DNA of 64,000 nucleotides from Gambelia wislizenii (taxonomy: Eukaryota; Chordata; Lepidosauria; Squamata; Crotaphytidae): positions 112,104,309 to 112,168,308 of the forward strand of contig JAUMIR010000002.1 of assembly GCA_030847615.1 (NCBI GenBank), read 5' to 3'. Shown one piece after another: positions 21,608 to 31,899 of this stretch. A program made the position numbers and the translations under genes. The notes under the pieces are model-generated. The model made no database searches, had not been told where the DNA came from, and was given only the letters and a program-made list of their open reading frames with translations. The number at the start of each line of letters is the position of its first letter. The first letter of the stretch is position 1.

Positions 21608-22017
21608 CAGTTGTCCCTTCACATTCACGGTTTTGAGTATTCGCGGTTTCCCTCACCCACCTACCCCTCTCTGGGCTCTTCCTTTCTCTTTGTAAAGGGA
21701 GTGAACGTCCTGTCAAGCGCGGGGGGAGGGGGGGAAGCCTCTGAAATCACTCCTCTGCTGCTCCTTCGCTCCCTTTGCAAGAAGGAAAGCACAGCAGATG
21801 GGCGATTTCAGGGGTTTGCCTTTCATTTCCCTTTGTAAAGGGAGTGAAGGTCCAGGCAAGTGCGGGGGGGGGGGGAAGGCAAAGCTTCTGAAATTGCCCC
21901 TCTGCTGCTCCTTTGCAGGGAGAACAAAAGCACAGCAGAGGGGTGTGTTATTCGTGGTTTTTTCACATTCGCGGGGGTCTGGCAACCCTAACCCCCGCGA
22001 ATGTGAAGGGTTGACTG
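21608..22017. mobile_element. Tigger-like MITE with matching TIRs
   Basis: TA precedes and follows the element (21606-21607, 22018-22019). The left end CAGTTGTCCCTTCACATTC is the imperfect reverse complement of the right end GAATGTGAAGGGTTGACTG. The interior has two related CpG-rich segments with TCTGAAAT/GCTCCTTTGC blocks. No transposase. TA target and CAGT ends fit the Tc1/mariner-Tigger superfamily. Confidence 0.75.
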
Positions 22018-22607
22018 TATGTCACCACTGTTGGACCTACTGTTCTGCTAATCTGATATACAACCTGACAACTGAATCTAGCATTTGACTCCTGCATCCA
22101 GTGTACCCTATAAAACTGTTCTCTATGTAAACTCCTGATCAATTTTAATATGAGAACAGGCAATGAGACACTGTCATTAAACAGAATTAACTGATTTACT
22201 ATACTGCTGCAACAGATCCACTTTCCAAAAGGTGATCTTGTAGAGCAGTATGTATCATGTGGCACTTTAAATCAGGGCTGAAGTGACAGTTTGCAGAATG
22301 ATGCCAGCCTATAAGCCTTTGGCTTACTGTCCATGACAAACTACTAAGAGGAAGTAAACAGTCACAGCTAATGAAACAAATGTTATTGGTTCCTGGCACA
22401 CCAGGGGGCGGGGGGAACACAACCTGCTGGTCCATCACACCAGTTTTTGAGAAAGACTGCTTTGTATGTTTCAGGACAACTCCCAGCATTCCTCACCACT
22501 GGCTTTACCAACTACGGTTGATGGGACTTACAGTCCAACACCTGATTCACACCTGTTGTAGAGTCAAAACAGAAAACATGACATTTACATCTGCATACCA
22601 CACTCAG

Positions 22608-22613
22608 TTTTAT
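22608..22613 (-). terminator. RPL29: RPL29 poly(A) signal
   Basis: AATAAA on the - strand (TTTATT on +), about 100 nt past the stop codon. It defines a short 3' UTR, as is usual for ribosomal protein genes. Confidence 0.8.
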
Positions 22614-22713
22614 TTAAACAAAACGCTTTGAGTGAAAATGAGGAGAAAGAGGAAAAACTGCTGATCCAAATTCCTAGTAAGTCAGTCCCTTTTGGTGTTC
22701 AAAGATGAGCTGG

Positions 22714-22812
<99 letters not shown>

Positions 22813-23261
22813 CTAAAAGAGGGAATAAACTGAATGTCATTTGTTTGGCAATTCACCTATTAAGTTTGTAAAAGTTATTCTTGCACTTTGAGACCCTTCC
22901 ACCGCACCAAGAAGTTGACCCCATCAGCTTAATCGATCCACATAAAGAATTTAAAATCAGTTTTTGAAACACAGGAGTTTCAACAACAGAAGTGTGAGAA
23001 GGCGGCTATGTAACAAAATGTCAGAGAAGCTCACATTCAATGAAACAGAAACACAAACATACAAAGTGTGGGTTATATTTTGCAACATCCATGTGTGACA
23101 TTGGAGTCTCTGTGATACTTGATGTTAGGCTGTGTGACCCTGCATTCATTGACCATTGCTAGGCCCTCATTTTAAATGCCTGCATGTGAATACAGCCAGC
23201 ATGCATGGCCTCCCGAAACCAGCTGTCAGGGAGATTATGGAGGGGAAAAAAACATACTCAC

Positions 23262-23326
23262 CCCTTTTAGAGATTCATATCTATTCGACCTGGGTTTCTT
23301 AATGCCATTTCTGTGCCACTTGCGAG
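23262..23326 (-). CDS. RPL29: 60S ribosomal protein L29, middle coding exon
   Basis: A 65-nt exon on the - strand between TTCTCCAAACAG and GTGAGT. It completes the split Ser codon and encodes [21 protein letters not shown] (21 residues, given here as the diagnostic [10 protein letters not shown] core). Its phases (1 in, 0 out) fit the flanking exons exactly. Confidence 0.95.
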
Positions 23327-24017
23327 CTGTTTGGAGAAAACACCATTAACAGATTTAGAATAAAGATCATGGATAACTTTGCAATGACAAGACAAAACAA
23401 CCCAAAAGCACCACATTATTTTCATGGCTCTCTTCCAGGCCTTTAAAGTATTGTGGGCTTGTCCCTGGTTAAAATCCTGAATTTGTAATGCACTTTCCAG
23501 GTAGCTTGAAGCAAACCACTTCAACTCCCTTATAATGGCATCGTGTGCCTGATAGGGTCGATAGTTCTGCTCGTGACTTTTAGCACAGGGACCCTCCTTG
23601 CTTTGATAAGTGTGACGAGCCAGTTTCCCCAACTTCCCATTCCTGGTGCTTTGAGCTTCAAGGCCCCCAGTAGTTCTCTATCCAGGACCAGCCAATGTAG
23701 AGCATGACCCTGTGCCTCCTCTCTTACTAGCACTTCTGCTGTCCTCCACTAGCTGCACAATCAAAAGGAAATCTTTAAAGTGGTCCTTTGCTTTACACAA
23801 TGTTTTCACAGATAATCTCCAACGCTTTTCCTGAGTTTGTGGAAGCCATCATTCCTGACTTTGGTTTGTACTTTAGATGTATATTTCTCCCCAATGTTCA
23901 TTTTAACAAAGGGAAGATCAGAGCAGTCACAGCACACACTTCAGCTACTAATCAAGGGAAGTCAAAGGTGATGAACTCCTGACATAAGATGAACATTGAC
24001 AGAAATGCTATTGTTAT

Positions 24018-24290
24018 TCATAGAATTGTAAAGTTGGAAGAGACCACGAGGGCCATCCAGTCCAACCCACTGCCACGCAGGAAATCAAGATCAAAGCATC
24101 CCCGACAGATGGCAATCCAGCCTCTGTTTAAAGACCTCCAAGGAAGGAGACCCCACCACGCTCCGAGGGAGTGTGTTCCACTGCCGAACAGCTCTTACTG
24201 TCAAAAAGTTCCTCCTAATGTTGAGATGGAATCTCTGTTCCTGGAGCTTGCATCCATTGCTCCGTGTTCCAGTCTCTGGAGCAGCAGAAA
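24018..24290 (-). mobile_element. CR1 3' fragment
   Basis: A 3' end of the young CR1 type, with the tail reduced to one unit. The match to CR1-B ends abruptly at the AGCAGAAAA position (5' truncation). It lies in RPL29 intron 2, in the same orientation as the gene. Confidence 0.9.
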
Positions 24291-24869
24291 ATGACTGAAA
24301 ACTCATATTTTTCCTCTGTGTTTCACCAACCATCCCAAGACGTTAGCTAACACATGGGGGGGGGGGTGCTGACATTCAGCCACCCGCTCATTTGCCACCT
24401 GTACCTGTGAATCCTACCAAAACTCTGAAGGATGCAATGCTTTCCCATAAAAGTGTGGCTTGGATCAAACAGAAATCTAACACTGAAACACATCTATTTC
24501 TTTGGTACATGTGTTGTCCACTATATTGTAGCCAACACAATACAATGTCTTCCAAGCACATCTACTGACTTCTCATCATTCAGGGTTACACCCTACAACT
24601 CTAGCCACAAGTGAACTCCTTCCATGTTATATTTTATTTATGTATTTAATTAATGTATATGCCACCTTTCTTTCAGCACAGGATTCAAGGTAGCTATATA
24701 TACAAAGCCATATGTCTAGCATCTATGCCCCTGCCTCAAAAACCAAATTTGACAATGTTTGCTAAGTTGCATTCTTATTGCATCCTTCTAGACAAATGTA
24801 TTTTAAATTGGAAGGCACACATGTGTATGCTGCTACTGAAGAGACCCTACTGCACTCAAGAGATTGCTT

Positions 24870-25108
24870 CTGTTGTTATTGTTGTGTGCCTTCAAGTCAT
24901 TTCTGACTTATGGTGACCCTAAGGACGATCATGGGATTTTTCTGACAAGACTTGTTCAAAGGGGATTTGCCATTGCCTCCCTCGGAGGCTGAGAGGGTGT
25001 GACTTGCCCCAGGTCACCCAGTGGGTTTCCCTAGCTGAGTAAGGATTTGAACCCTGGTCTCCCAGACTCCGAGTCCAACACTCAGACCACTACACTATAC
25101 TGGCTATC
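24870..25108 (-). mobile_element. tRNA-type SINE
   Basis: On the - strand: tRNA-like head (AGTGTAGTGGTCTGAGTGTT, then GGGTTCAAATCC), body, and tail TAAGTCAGAAATGACTTGAAG running into (CAA)n. This is the fullest copy of the family in the window. Confidence 0.8.
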
Positions 25109-25726
25109 CGCTGAAGATTTATCTGGAGGAAAGGCTTGAAATGCAATCACCATGGTTATATATAACCATCAGCGTGAAAATGTAATGATCAGTACCACAT
25201 TTCAATGTTTATCTTTGCTACAAATTTAGAATAACAAGTGTCTACCTTTCCCCCCATGGTTGAAAACAGCACATTCCCTGCCATCCTTTCCATAAGACTG
25301 AAATGGTAAACGGTCACATCCATCTTTGCCAATTTCCTTAAGAAGCAGAACTAAATATAGGCTACAAATGTCAAGTAGTACTGATACTTAATCTAGATGG
25401 TATTGTATGCAAACATTATTTTGATCATACTACTGGTAATTCTCTCACCTACAGGCACACTAAGCAGATTAACTGAAAACTGCAGCACAAAGATGTTCAG
25501 TCATCTGGAACTGTCAGCAAACATTATCCAGGGACACAGGAGAAAATGTTATAGTAAGATTTCATCTATTGATAAAGAGGTCAACCACTACAAGCAATCA
25601 TCATTGCTTAAAACTATTCAACATATTCGAATAACAGTTGGGAAGAATGAAATGGTTCCTGCACCATCTTATTAAAAAAAATTCATACTGACCAATATTC
25701 AGTCGCCAACCCTCAAGCAAACTTAC

Positions 25727-25772
25727 ATTGATTATGTGTGGTGTGGTTTTTGGACTTGGCCATAGCTTAAAC
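25727..25772 (-). CDS. RPL29: 60S ribosomal protein L29, first coding exon
   Basis: On the - strand, after a TTCTTTTCAACAG acceptor, nine 5' UTR bases precede the ATG at 25763. It encodes MAKSKNHTTHNQ plus the first base of a Ser codon, then the GTAAGT donor. This is the invariant eL29 N-terminus. The gene is split so that the start codon is in exon 2. Confidence 0.95.
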
Positions 25773-26058
25773 CTGTTGAAAAGAACAGCAATCAGAGGCA
25801 TCCATCACAAATACAGAACAACCCTCCTAAGAGCCTGCGTTACAGAACTCACAAATCATTTGTTATCTCACATTCCCAAACATATTTTTAAAGAATTTAT
25901 GAACTGTTTTGGTAAACTGGATCAAAGTTCCATCTAATTTAGCATTATGCATCCAAGCAGCCAGATACTTTTGAGGAAATTTTAAGTACTGTAGAAGTTA
26001 AGTTCCGATGAACTCCGTGGGTAAAAACACACAGGAGTGGACTGTCAAGGTTCTAGAG

Positions 26059-26237
26059 CAGAGTTTCTCAACCAGGGTTCCCTGGAGCCCTAGGGTTCCT
26101 CAAGAGGAACCCCTGTGATTGTGTGTGTGTGTGTGTGGGGAAGCAATAACAGTATATAGAATGTTCCTGCAGGGGTTCCCTGAGACCTGAACATTATTTC
26201 AAGGGTTCCTCCAGGATAAAAAGGTTGAGAAAGGTTG
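26059..26237. mobile_element. hAT-type MITE
   Basis: The ends are CAGAGTTTCTCAACC and, reverse-complemented, CAACCTTTCTCAACC. The flanks are TTCTAGAG (26051-26058) and TTCTAGAA (26238-26245), an 8-bp target duplication with one change. It carries a short GT microsatellite and lies in RPL29 intron 1. Confidence 0.8.
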
Positions 26238-26337
26238 TTCTAGAACTTTTGAAGACACTGGCTTCTTCAAAGTTTAACTTATTGCAGCTAACAGCGGGGC
26301 TGACAGGCTAATCCCCTAGATGTTTTACTACAAATCA

Positions 26338-26443
26338 TATAATAATAGTATTTATATCCCACCCCTCTTAGGGACGGCTTACAACAATTAAAATATACAT
26401 CCAAACCCTCAATCCCACCCACCCCCTTAAAATACAATTAAAA
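26338..26443 (-). repeat. LINE/SINE 3' tail fragment
   Basis: The TTTATATCCCACCCCTC lead-in and AATTAAAATATACATCCAAACC recur at 42812-42900. Read on the - strand it would end GGGATATAAATA, the usual tail of several squamate retroelements. The parent family is not identified. Confidence 0.5.
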
Positions 26444-26712
26444 ACCACTGGTGGTGCAGTGGTTAAATGCCAGTACTGCAAGCCACCATGTTGCAAGTTC
26501 AATCGCAAGGACTCCAAGGTTCACTCAGCCTTCCACCCTTTCATAGGTTGGTAAAATGAGTACCCGGCTTGTGGGGGCAATTAGCTAACACACATTGGAA
26601 ACTGCTTAATGCAGTGTAGATGTGTAAATTGCTATTGCTTAAAAACAATTTGCAAGCTGCTCTGATAGCCATTGTGGCTGAAGAGTGGGGTATAAATACC
26701 TAAATAAAAATA
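26444..26712 (+). mobile_element. Sauria-type tRNA SINE
   Basis: Head with GGTGCAGTGGTTAAATGCC (A box) and GTTGCAAGTTCAATC (B box), then the conserved GGTAAAATGAGTACCCGGC segment and a GGGGTATAAATA tail. These blocks are typical of Sauria SINEs, which are mobilised by RTE-type LINEs. Located in RPL29 intron 1. Confidence 0.85.
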
Positions 26713-26999
26713 ATAAAAAAATAATTTAGGAATTAAAACATACAAATTAATAAATAAAAATAAAGAATAAAAATGAACACAGAACTAGTTCTATGAAAAT
26801 ACAGAACTAGTAAGTGCCACTACCACGTGCTGGAGTAGCAGAGGCCACGTAAGAATGGCTTTCCTAGAAATTCCGGGCAGGTGATTCCGTACCATTGCCA
26901 ACAAGGCACATTCTGCTCCTCAGCGTCAGCTAAATTCCCCTTTCCCCCAACGACTTCTGAATTGCCTAAAGGAAAACGAGGTCACCTCCCAGCGGGGAT

Positions 27000-27400
27000 G
27001 CTCCCTTCATTGCCAGAGCCTGGGAAAAGTTCTGCAAAGGATCTCCGGCCAGCACTTGCTTGCTTGCCTCCCTCCCTCCCTCCCTCCCTCCGCCTGCCTC
27101 CCCGGGGCACCGAAGCGGCCCCCCTCTCTCGCCCACCGCCTCCTCCCGGGCAAAGAGGAAAGCAGGGCTCCGTAGGGGAAAGCCCCCCTCGCCTCCTCCA
27201 CCAGCCGGCGGCCGCCCTCAGCCTCGCTTGGGAAAGGATGGCGCTGGATTCGAAGAAGAAAACCTCACCTCCGCCGCCACTACCGCTCGGGACAAAACCG
27301 GAAGAGAAGTCGCCCTCGCAAGGCATTCCGGGAAATCGGAAACATCGGGCATAGAGAGGGACGGACGGGGAGGACGACATTCTTGTGTGTCCGGCTGGAA
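27000..27400 (-). promoter_or_regulatory. RPL29: CpG-rich promoter of RPL29
   Basis: A dense CpG segment in an otherwise AT-rich window, with many GGCGG and CCGCC motifs and a (CCCT)n run at about 27070-27090. The predicted transcription start on the - strand is in a pyrimidine tract (see 27269-27309). The ORFs in this segment are by-products of its GC content. A bidirectional role is possible, but no + strand gene was recognised. Confidence 0.75.
27269..27309 (-). other. RPL29: RPL29 non-coding exon 1 with 5' TOP tract (predicted)
   Basis: On the - strand the sequence CTTCTCTTCCGG starts at about 27309. It is a 5' terminal oligopyrimidine tract of the kind that starts ribosomal-protein mRNAs and places them under mTOR/LARP1 control. 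It runs 41 nt to a GGCGGAG|GTGAGG donor. Joined to the 9 nt in exon 2, it gives a 50-nt 5' UTR. The start site is inferred from the motif. Confidence 0.65.
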
Positions 27401-27671
27401 ACACGAGCGACCGTCGAAAAGGTTCCGTCAGACGAAGGGAAGCGCGTTCGTTCCAAGACTTTTAGCCAGGTTTCTTCTCCTTCAGAAACAGCTGGATATT
27501 TAAAGGCACTGATGGATTGAGATAAACAGGATATTTCTACAAAAGCTTTCGTTGGCAGTTCTACATACTTCTTTGCTTGTGCTGTTAAACCTATCCTTGT
27601 ATTTTTTCAGTGCCATATGGCAGGAGCTATACAGGTAGTAATACCTCACTGGCGCCTAAATTACTCTAAAG

Positions 27672-28773
27672 CAGTGGCTCTTAACCTGGGGTCCGTGGAC
27701 CCCCCCAGGGGTCCACAATGTCCTCACAGGGGGTCCGCGAAGGCTTGAAGGCTGCTTGGCCCACCTCCTCCCTGCAGTGGAGCAGCCACATGATAGGAAC
27801 CAAGGCAAAGGCTGGTTGGCTTGGCCTGCGCATTGCCATTCAATCCTCCAGCCACAAACTTGGAGGAAGAAGCAGAAGAAAAGTATTCTCTCCCCCTCTA
27901 GTGCCTCTGAGGGAAGGTTTAATGGATGGTATAATTGTATTATTATTATTATTATTATTATTAAAGAGTCTGGAGCAATAAACACCTGAGGCAAAGCACA
28001 AAAATCAGTGTGTATAGAGCCATCGTACTGTCTATCCTCCTTTATGGATCTGAAACATGGGTCACCTATCGCCACCACCTACGACTCCTCGAGCGCTTTC
28101 ATCAGCGCTGTCTACGCACAATCCTAAATATACACTGGACTGACTATGTGACGAATGTTGCTGTCCTTGAGCAAGCAGGGATCACCAGCATTGAGGCCAT
28201 GATATTGAGAACACAGCTGCGCTGGGCAGGGCACGTTTCTAGGATGGAGGACCATCGCCTCCCAAAAATACTACTCTACGGTGAACTCGCCACGGGTCAG
28301 CGTAAGAGGGGCGCTCCAAAAAAGCGATACAAAGACTCCCTGAAACAACATCTCAGGCTTGGCCAAATTGATCACCAACAGTGGTCCGCCCTGGCCTCAC
28401 ATCGGGAGGCATGGAGACGCACTATCCACAATGCTGCAGCCTTATTTGAGAACTCACGACGAACAAGTCTTGAAGAGAAACGACAACGCAGAAAGAATCA
28501 CAACCCAAAAACATCACCCAAGGAGACCTTCTGCTGTGCTTTTTGCAACCGGACTTGTTTATCTCGGATTGGCCTTTTTAGTCATCAGCGCGCTTGCAGA
28601 AAGCGCGGGATGAGTCCTTCCTGAATCTTCGTTTGCGAAGAAAAGCCAGAGATTTATTTATTTATTTTATTGTTATTATTATGGTTTTACATCTTGAGTT
28701 AAGTCATGGGGGTCCTCAGCAACAAAAGATATTTAAAGGGGGTCCCTGATAAAGAAAAGGTTGAGAACCACTG
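27672..28773. mobile_element. hAT (Charlie-like) element carrying a nested LINE-V
   Basis: The left end CAGTGGCTCTTAACCTGGGG pairs with the right end AGGTTGAGAACCACTG. An exact 8-bp target duplication, CTCTAAAG, flanks it (27664-27671 and 28774-28781). The interior has GGGGTCC/GGGGGTCC repeats facing the ends. A LINE-V fragment (27963-28652) sits in an AT-rich centre next to an (ATT)n run. No hAT transposase remains. Confidence 0.9.
27963..28652 (+). mobile_element. LINE-V 3' fragment with open C-terminal frame
   Basis: It matches the full-length LINE-V from position 49736 to the tail. The 204-codon open frame at 28010-28624 covers the region after the reverse transcriptase (SETWVTYRHHLRLLERFHQR) to the C-terminal CCHC finger, with no stops and almost no changes, so the insertion is young. 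It is flanked by AT repeats, which hide any target duplication. Confidence 0.9.
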
Positions 28774-28781
28774 CTCTAAAG

Positions 28782-28990
28782 GTGCCAGATCCTGTCTGAT
28801 CTTGGAAGCTAAGCAGCGTCAGCCCAGGTTAGTACTTGGATGGGAGACTGTCAATGAATGCCAGGTGTTATAGGCTGTATTTCAGGAGAAGGAACTGGCA
28901 AAGCCACCTCTGAATATTCCTTGCCTATGAAAACCCTATTGATATTCATGGGGTCATCATAAGTTGACAGGTGACTCGAAAGCACATAAA
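28782..28990 (+). mobile_element. 5S-rRNA-headed SINE
   Basis: The head is recognisably 5S rRNA (TGATCTTGGAAGCTAAGCAG, GGTTAGTACTTGGATGGGAG). The body has GGAACTGGCAAAGCCACCTC and the tail CATAAGTTGACAGGTGACTCGAAAGC. It starts directly at the right border of the hAT target duplication. Other copies are at 46070 and 53325. The head contains 5S internal-promoter sequence, which would allow Pol III transcription. Confidence 0.85.
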
Positions 28991-30309
28991 AACACATAGT
29001 ACCACATAGAGGGGTTGAGTGGGGCCAAAAAAGAGAGTGCCCACTTCCCCTGTGGACAGAAGCTTGAGCTTATCAGGCTTAAGTTATATTATTTAAAAAT
29101 GAAAAATAAAAATCATGATTGGTTAATGAATCCTTATTGGATTTGGAAAGGATGCCCCACTTCCAAACAGTTATATTCTCTCTTTTAAATTTGACTGTTT
29201 TAAAATATGTGTGGATCACCTTCACATAGGTTTCTTTGTTGCCAGGAAGACATAAAGACATCTGGCTTGAAGAACTGGAGCATTAGGAAAGGCCCCCTAT
29301 GTTGTAAATGTTGACATGAAATGTTGGCAGGATAGCTGTGAGGCAGAATGATAGCATGATAAGAAATCTTGTCTGGACTGTGCACAGTGCTCTCTCTGTC
29401 TCCACCTGGGGGTGGAGGGGGGGGGAACCTGTGGTCTTCCAGGTGTTATTCAATTATAGTTCTCATCATGCCTGAATGAGCATCATGGAATCCAATAACA
29501 TCTGGAGGGCCACAGCTTCCGCATTCTGTACATAATTTGATTATTATATTTTTATCTTCTTAGTAATGCTATGGAGTAGTGAGTTGCCCAGTGCTTCATT
29601 AGAGAGATACCTCAAAGTGCATCTTGTAATGACTGCTGACATGATTGAAGAACATTATTTCTGTGAGTTTGCCAATTTTAACAACAAATGGGGGGGTTCT
29701 TAAAACTGATGGGGTTGTAATGGTGGTAGTGTTGAGTTTGGATGAAGAAAGCCTAACTACATATCCTGACTAGGGTAGCCATGAAAAAGTAAGCTTATCT
29801 CCAAAAAATGGACAAAAGAGGATTCTGCTTTGTATAAATTGGTGTATGTTAATCTAGAGCTATAGAATGAAATTAGGAAACAACTATGTTTTAAATAGAA
29901 ATGTGTGTCACTGTAGTAGGGAAGATGGTGACCAGGTGATCTGTATCTGCTGTTATGGTGACGACTGGACAGGCAACTTCATGGCCCCTGCTTACTCTTC
30001 TTTTTAATGGTTCTCCATTTTCAAACAGAACTAGAACACCTTCAAATAGAGGACTGTCCTCTGACAGCCTGTCAAATAGAAAACTGTTCTATGTAACATA
30101 TGGCCAGCTGTGAAGCTCACTGTATTAAATTTAGTCCCATGTGTTCTCTCACTTGGGGGCACTGTTGATCATTGTAAGTCAAGAGAAGTTGTTAGTAAAT
30201 TTGTTGCACACAACTATTTCTGATTTTATGCTTAGCATATTTACACTTTTTTTGAGGTATTTATGATTTTGCAACTGATTTCCAGATATTGTGGGCTTTC
30301 TTAGGTAGG
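28991..30309. other. No gene seen
   Basis: About 29425-29515 has the CTTCCAGGTGTTATT...AACATCTGGAGGGCCACAG pairing of a common short palindromic repeat, also at 55775 and 57450. The rest shows no coding or repeat structure I can name. Confidence 0.3.
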
Positions 30310-30522
30310 GAAACAGAAGGCCTCAAGGCTCACTCAGCCTTCTATCTTTTCGTAGGTCGGTAAAATGAGTACCCGGCATGTGGGGGCAATTAGCTAACAC
30401 ACATTGGAAGCTGCTTCTTGCAGTGTAGATATGTAAATTGCTATTGCTTAAAACAATTTGTAAGCTGCTCTGATAGCCTTGTGGCTGAAGAGCAGGGTAT
30501 AACTAACTAATTAAATAAAAAT
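30310..30522 (+). mobile_element. Sauria-type SINE, 5'-truncated
   Basis: It starts within the body (AAGGCTCACTCAGCCTTC), keeps GGTAAAATGAGTACCCGGC and the GGGTATAACTAAC tail, and is very similar to the copy at 26444. The A and B boxes are missing. Confidence 0.8.
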
Positions 30523-30639
30523 AAATAAACTGAGCAGAGAATTAAGAAGGCCCTGGTTCAAATTTCACCATTGAACCTACTAGATGACTATAAGCAAGAC
30601 ATCCTCAGTATCACTTCCATATGCTTATGATTCTGTAGT

Positions 30640-31120
30640 GTCGCTACAGGGCTTTTTTGGAACTGGATTTGTCCTTCGAGCCTGTGCAATGGATTTTTCT
30701 GGTGGAGCGCAGCGTGCACAGAACTGGCCTCACCCTTTAAACCAGAGATTCATCTGCCGTGGCCTTGCAAGCATGGACGTGGCAGCGAGGTCCTCGGGCC
30801 GTAGGTTTGATTAGAGTTTCCTTCTCTTAGATGGTTGACCTTACAGGGTTGGATGAGCACCATCTGCCCGGGTTTGGGATTAGAGTTTTCCTTCTCCTAG
30901 GACGGTTGCCACAAGGCTAGAGAGCCCATCCTGCCCTTTGACGCTCTTTGTCAGACACTTTGGTTTTGACCTGTCTGGCATGGGAGACCCTACCAGTGGC
31001 TATTATGCCACCGCCAGCATAGCTCAAAACATCATTAGGGTACGCATGAATCTTCGTTTGCGAACAAAACATCATTAGGGTACGCAAGCCTCTCTCCCAC
31101 GACAAGGGTTCATGGAGGGA
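30640..31120 (-). mobile_element. LINE-V 5' UTR fragment without a 3' end
   Basis: On the - strand it corresponds to the first ~440 bp of the full-length LINE-V (46441-46880), including the 5' terminal hairpin region. It stops at the GCCCTGTAGCGAC position. A LINE copy with the 5' end but no 3' end is unusual for target-primed insertion, and suggests deletion, rearrangement or a LINE-derived non-autonomous unit. It carries an 18-bp insertion at 31047-31064. Confidence 0.85.
31047..31064 (+). mobile_element. 18-bp LINE-V 3' hairpin insertion between 22-bp repeats
   Basis: TGAATCTTCGTTTGCGAA is identical to the LINE-V 3' terminal hairpin. It lies between exact 22-bp direct repeats at 31025-31046 and 31065-31086, a sequence present once in the full-length element. 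The layout is that of a very short retro-insertion with its target duplication. Confidence 0.8.
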
Positions 31121-31899
31121 GTGCAGTAGCGGTAAGGAGCCTTTGGCCCTCCAGATGTTTTGGATGACAACTTCCACATCCCTTACACTTGGCCATGCTG
31201 CATGGGAATTACAGATATTGATGGCCCATGGCCTGAGTGAGACAGCTCCACTTTGGGGTGAGCACCACCAACCACTTGGACCACAGGCCTGTAGGATTTT
31301 TGTTATTTATATTGAGCAGATTGTAGCAGAGCCCCAGTGCAACATGAGCTTCTGGTACAAAACAGGACATAAAACAGGACATAAAAAAAAAGAAAAAAAA
31401 GTAGCCCTGCTATTACAAACCCAAATTCCAAACCCTGGCTTGATCATGAATGTGTTAAAAATGTGTATGAATGTGTACGAAAAAAAATCTGGTTGTAAGA
31501 GCATTGGTTTCTCTTGAAAGGAGGTATAAAACCTTAAATAAGGAGAAAAAGATGGCAGCCACAGATGCAGGTGAAACGTCAGAAAGAAACTATTCCAGAA
31601 CACGGTCTCATAGCCCAGAAAAAAACCAAGGAAAATCTACAAAAAGAGGCAGGTTCAGGAAAAAAATAGGCGATGTTTAGTCACTGCATCTAAGATGCAT
31701 GATTCAGTTACATTCTGGAAGATGGCAGCGGGGAGGTATAGCTCCATAACTTTGTCCCTGGGATGGACTGTAATATTCCAGCATCTTCCTGGGAAACCTA
31801 CTGTCATGATCTTCGCTGTGGATCAAAACACTGCATGCTTTATGACAGTTGATAGCAGTAATTTACCTGAATGACCCCTGAATTTATCTGAATGACCTT
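31121..31899. other. No gene; small repeats
   Basis: About 31140-31215 resembles one arm of the CCAGATGTTTTGGA short repeat. At 31553-31640, GATGGCAGCCACAGATGCAG and GAAACGTCAGAAAGAAA belong to a very common amniote repeat. The 69-codon ORF there is a by-product. Confidence 0.35.

Larger units (their letters stand above)
23327..25726 (-). other. RPL29 intron 2
   Basis: An intron of about 2.4 kb bounded by GTAAGT and CAG on the - strand. It contains a CR1 fragment (24018-24290), a G run near 24357, a tRNA-type SINE (24870-25108) and an 18-bp perfect palindrome (ATGGTTATATATAACCAT, 25152-25169). No snoRNA was recognised. Confidence 0.85.

Noticed and set aside
26881..27503. Long GC-rich ORFs near the CpG island
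   Set aside because: Proline/arginine-rich translations in several overlapping frames come from base composition. The segment is better explained as the RPL29 promoter and first exon.
31553..31650. Possible hammerhead-ribozyme-like core (CAGATGC...GAAACGTC)
   Set aside because: The invariant CUGANGA core is not met (two mismatches) and helices cannot be drawn convincingly. It is part of a common interspersed repeat.
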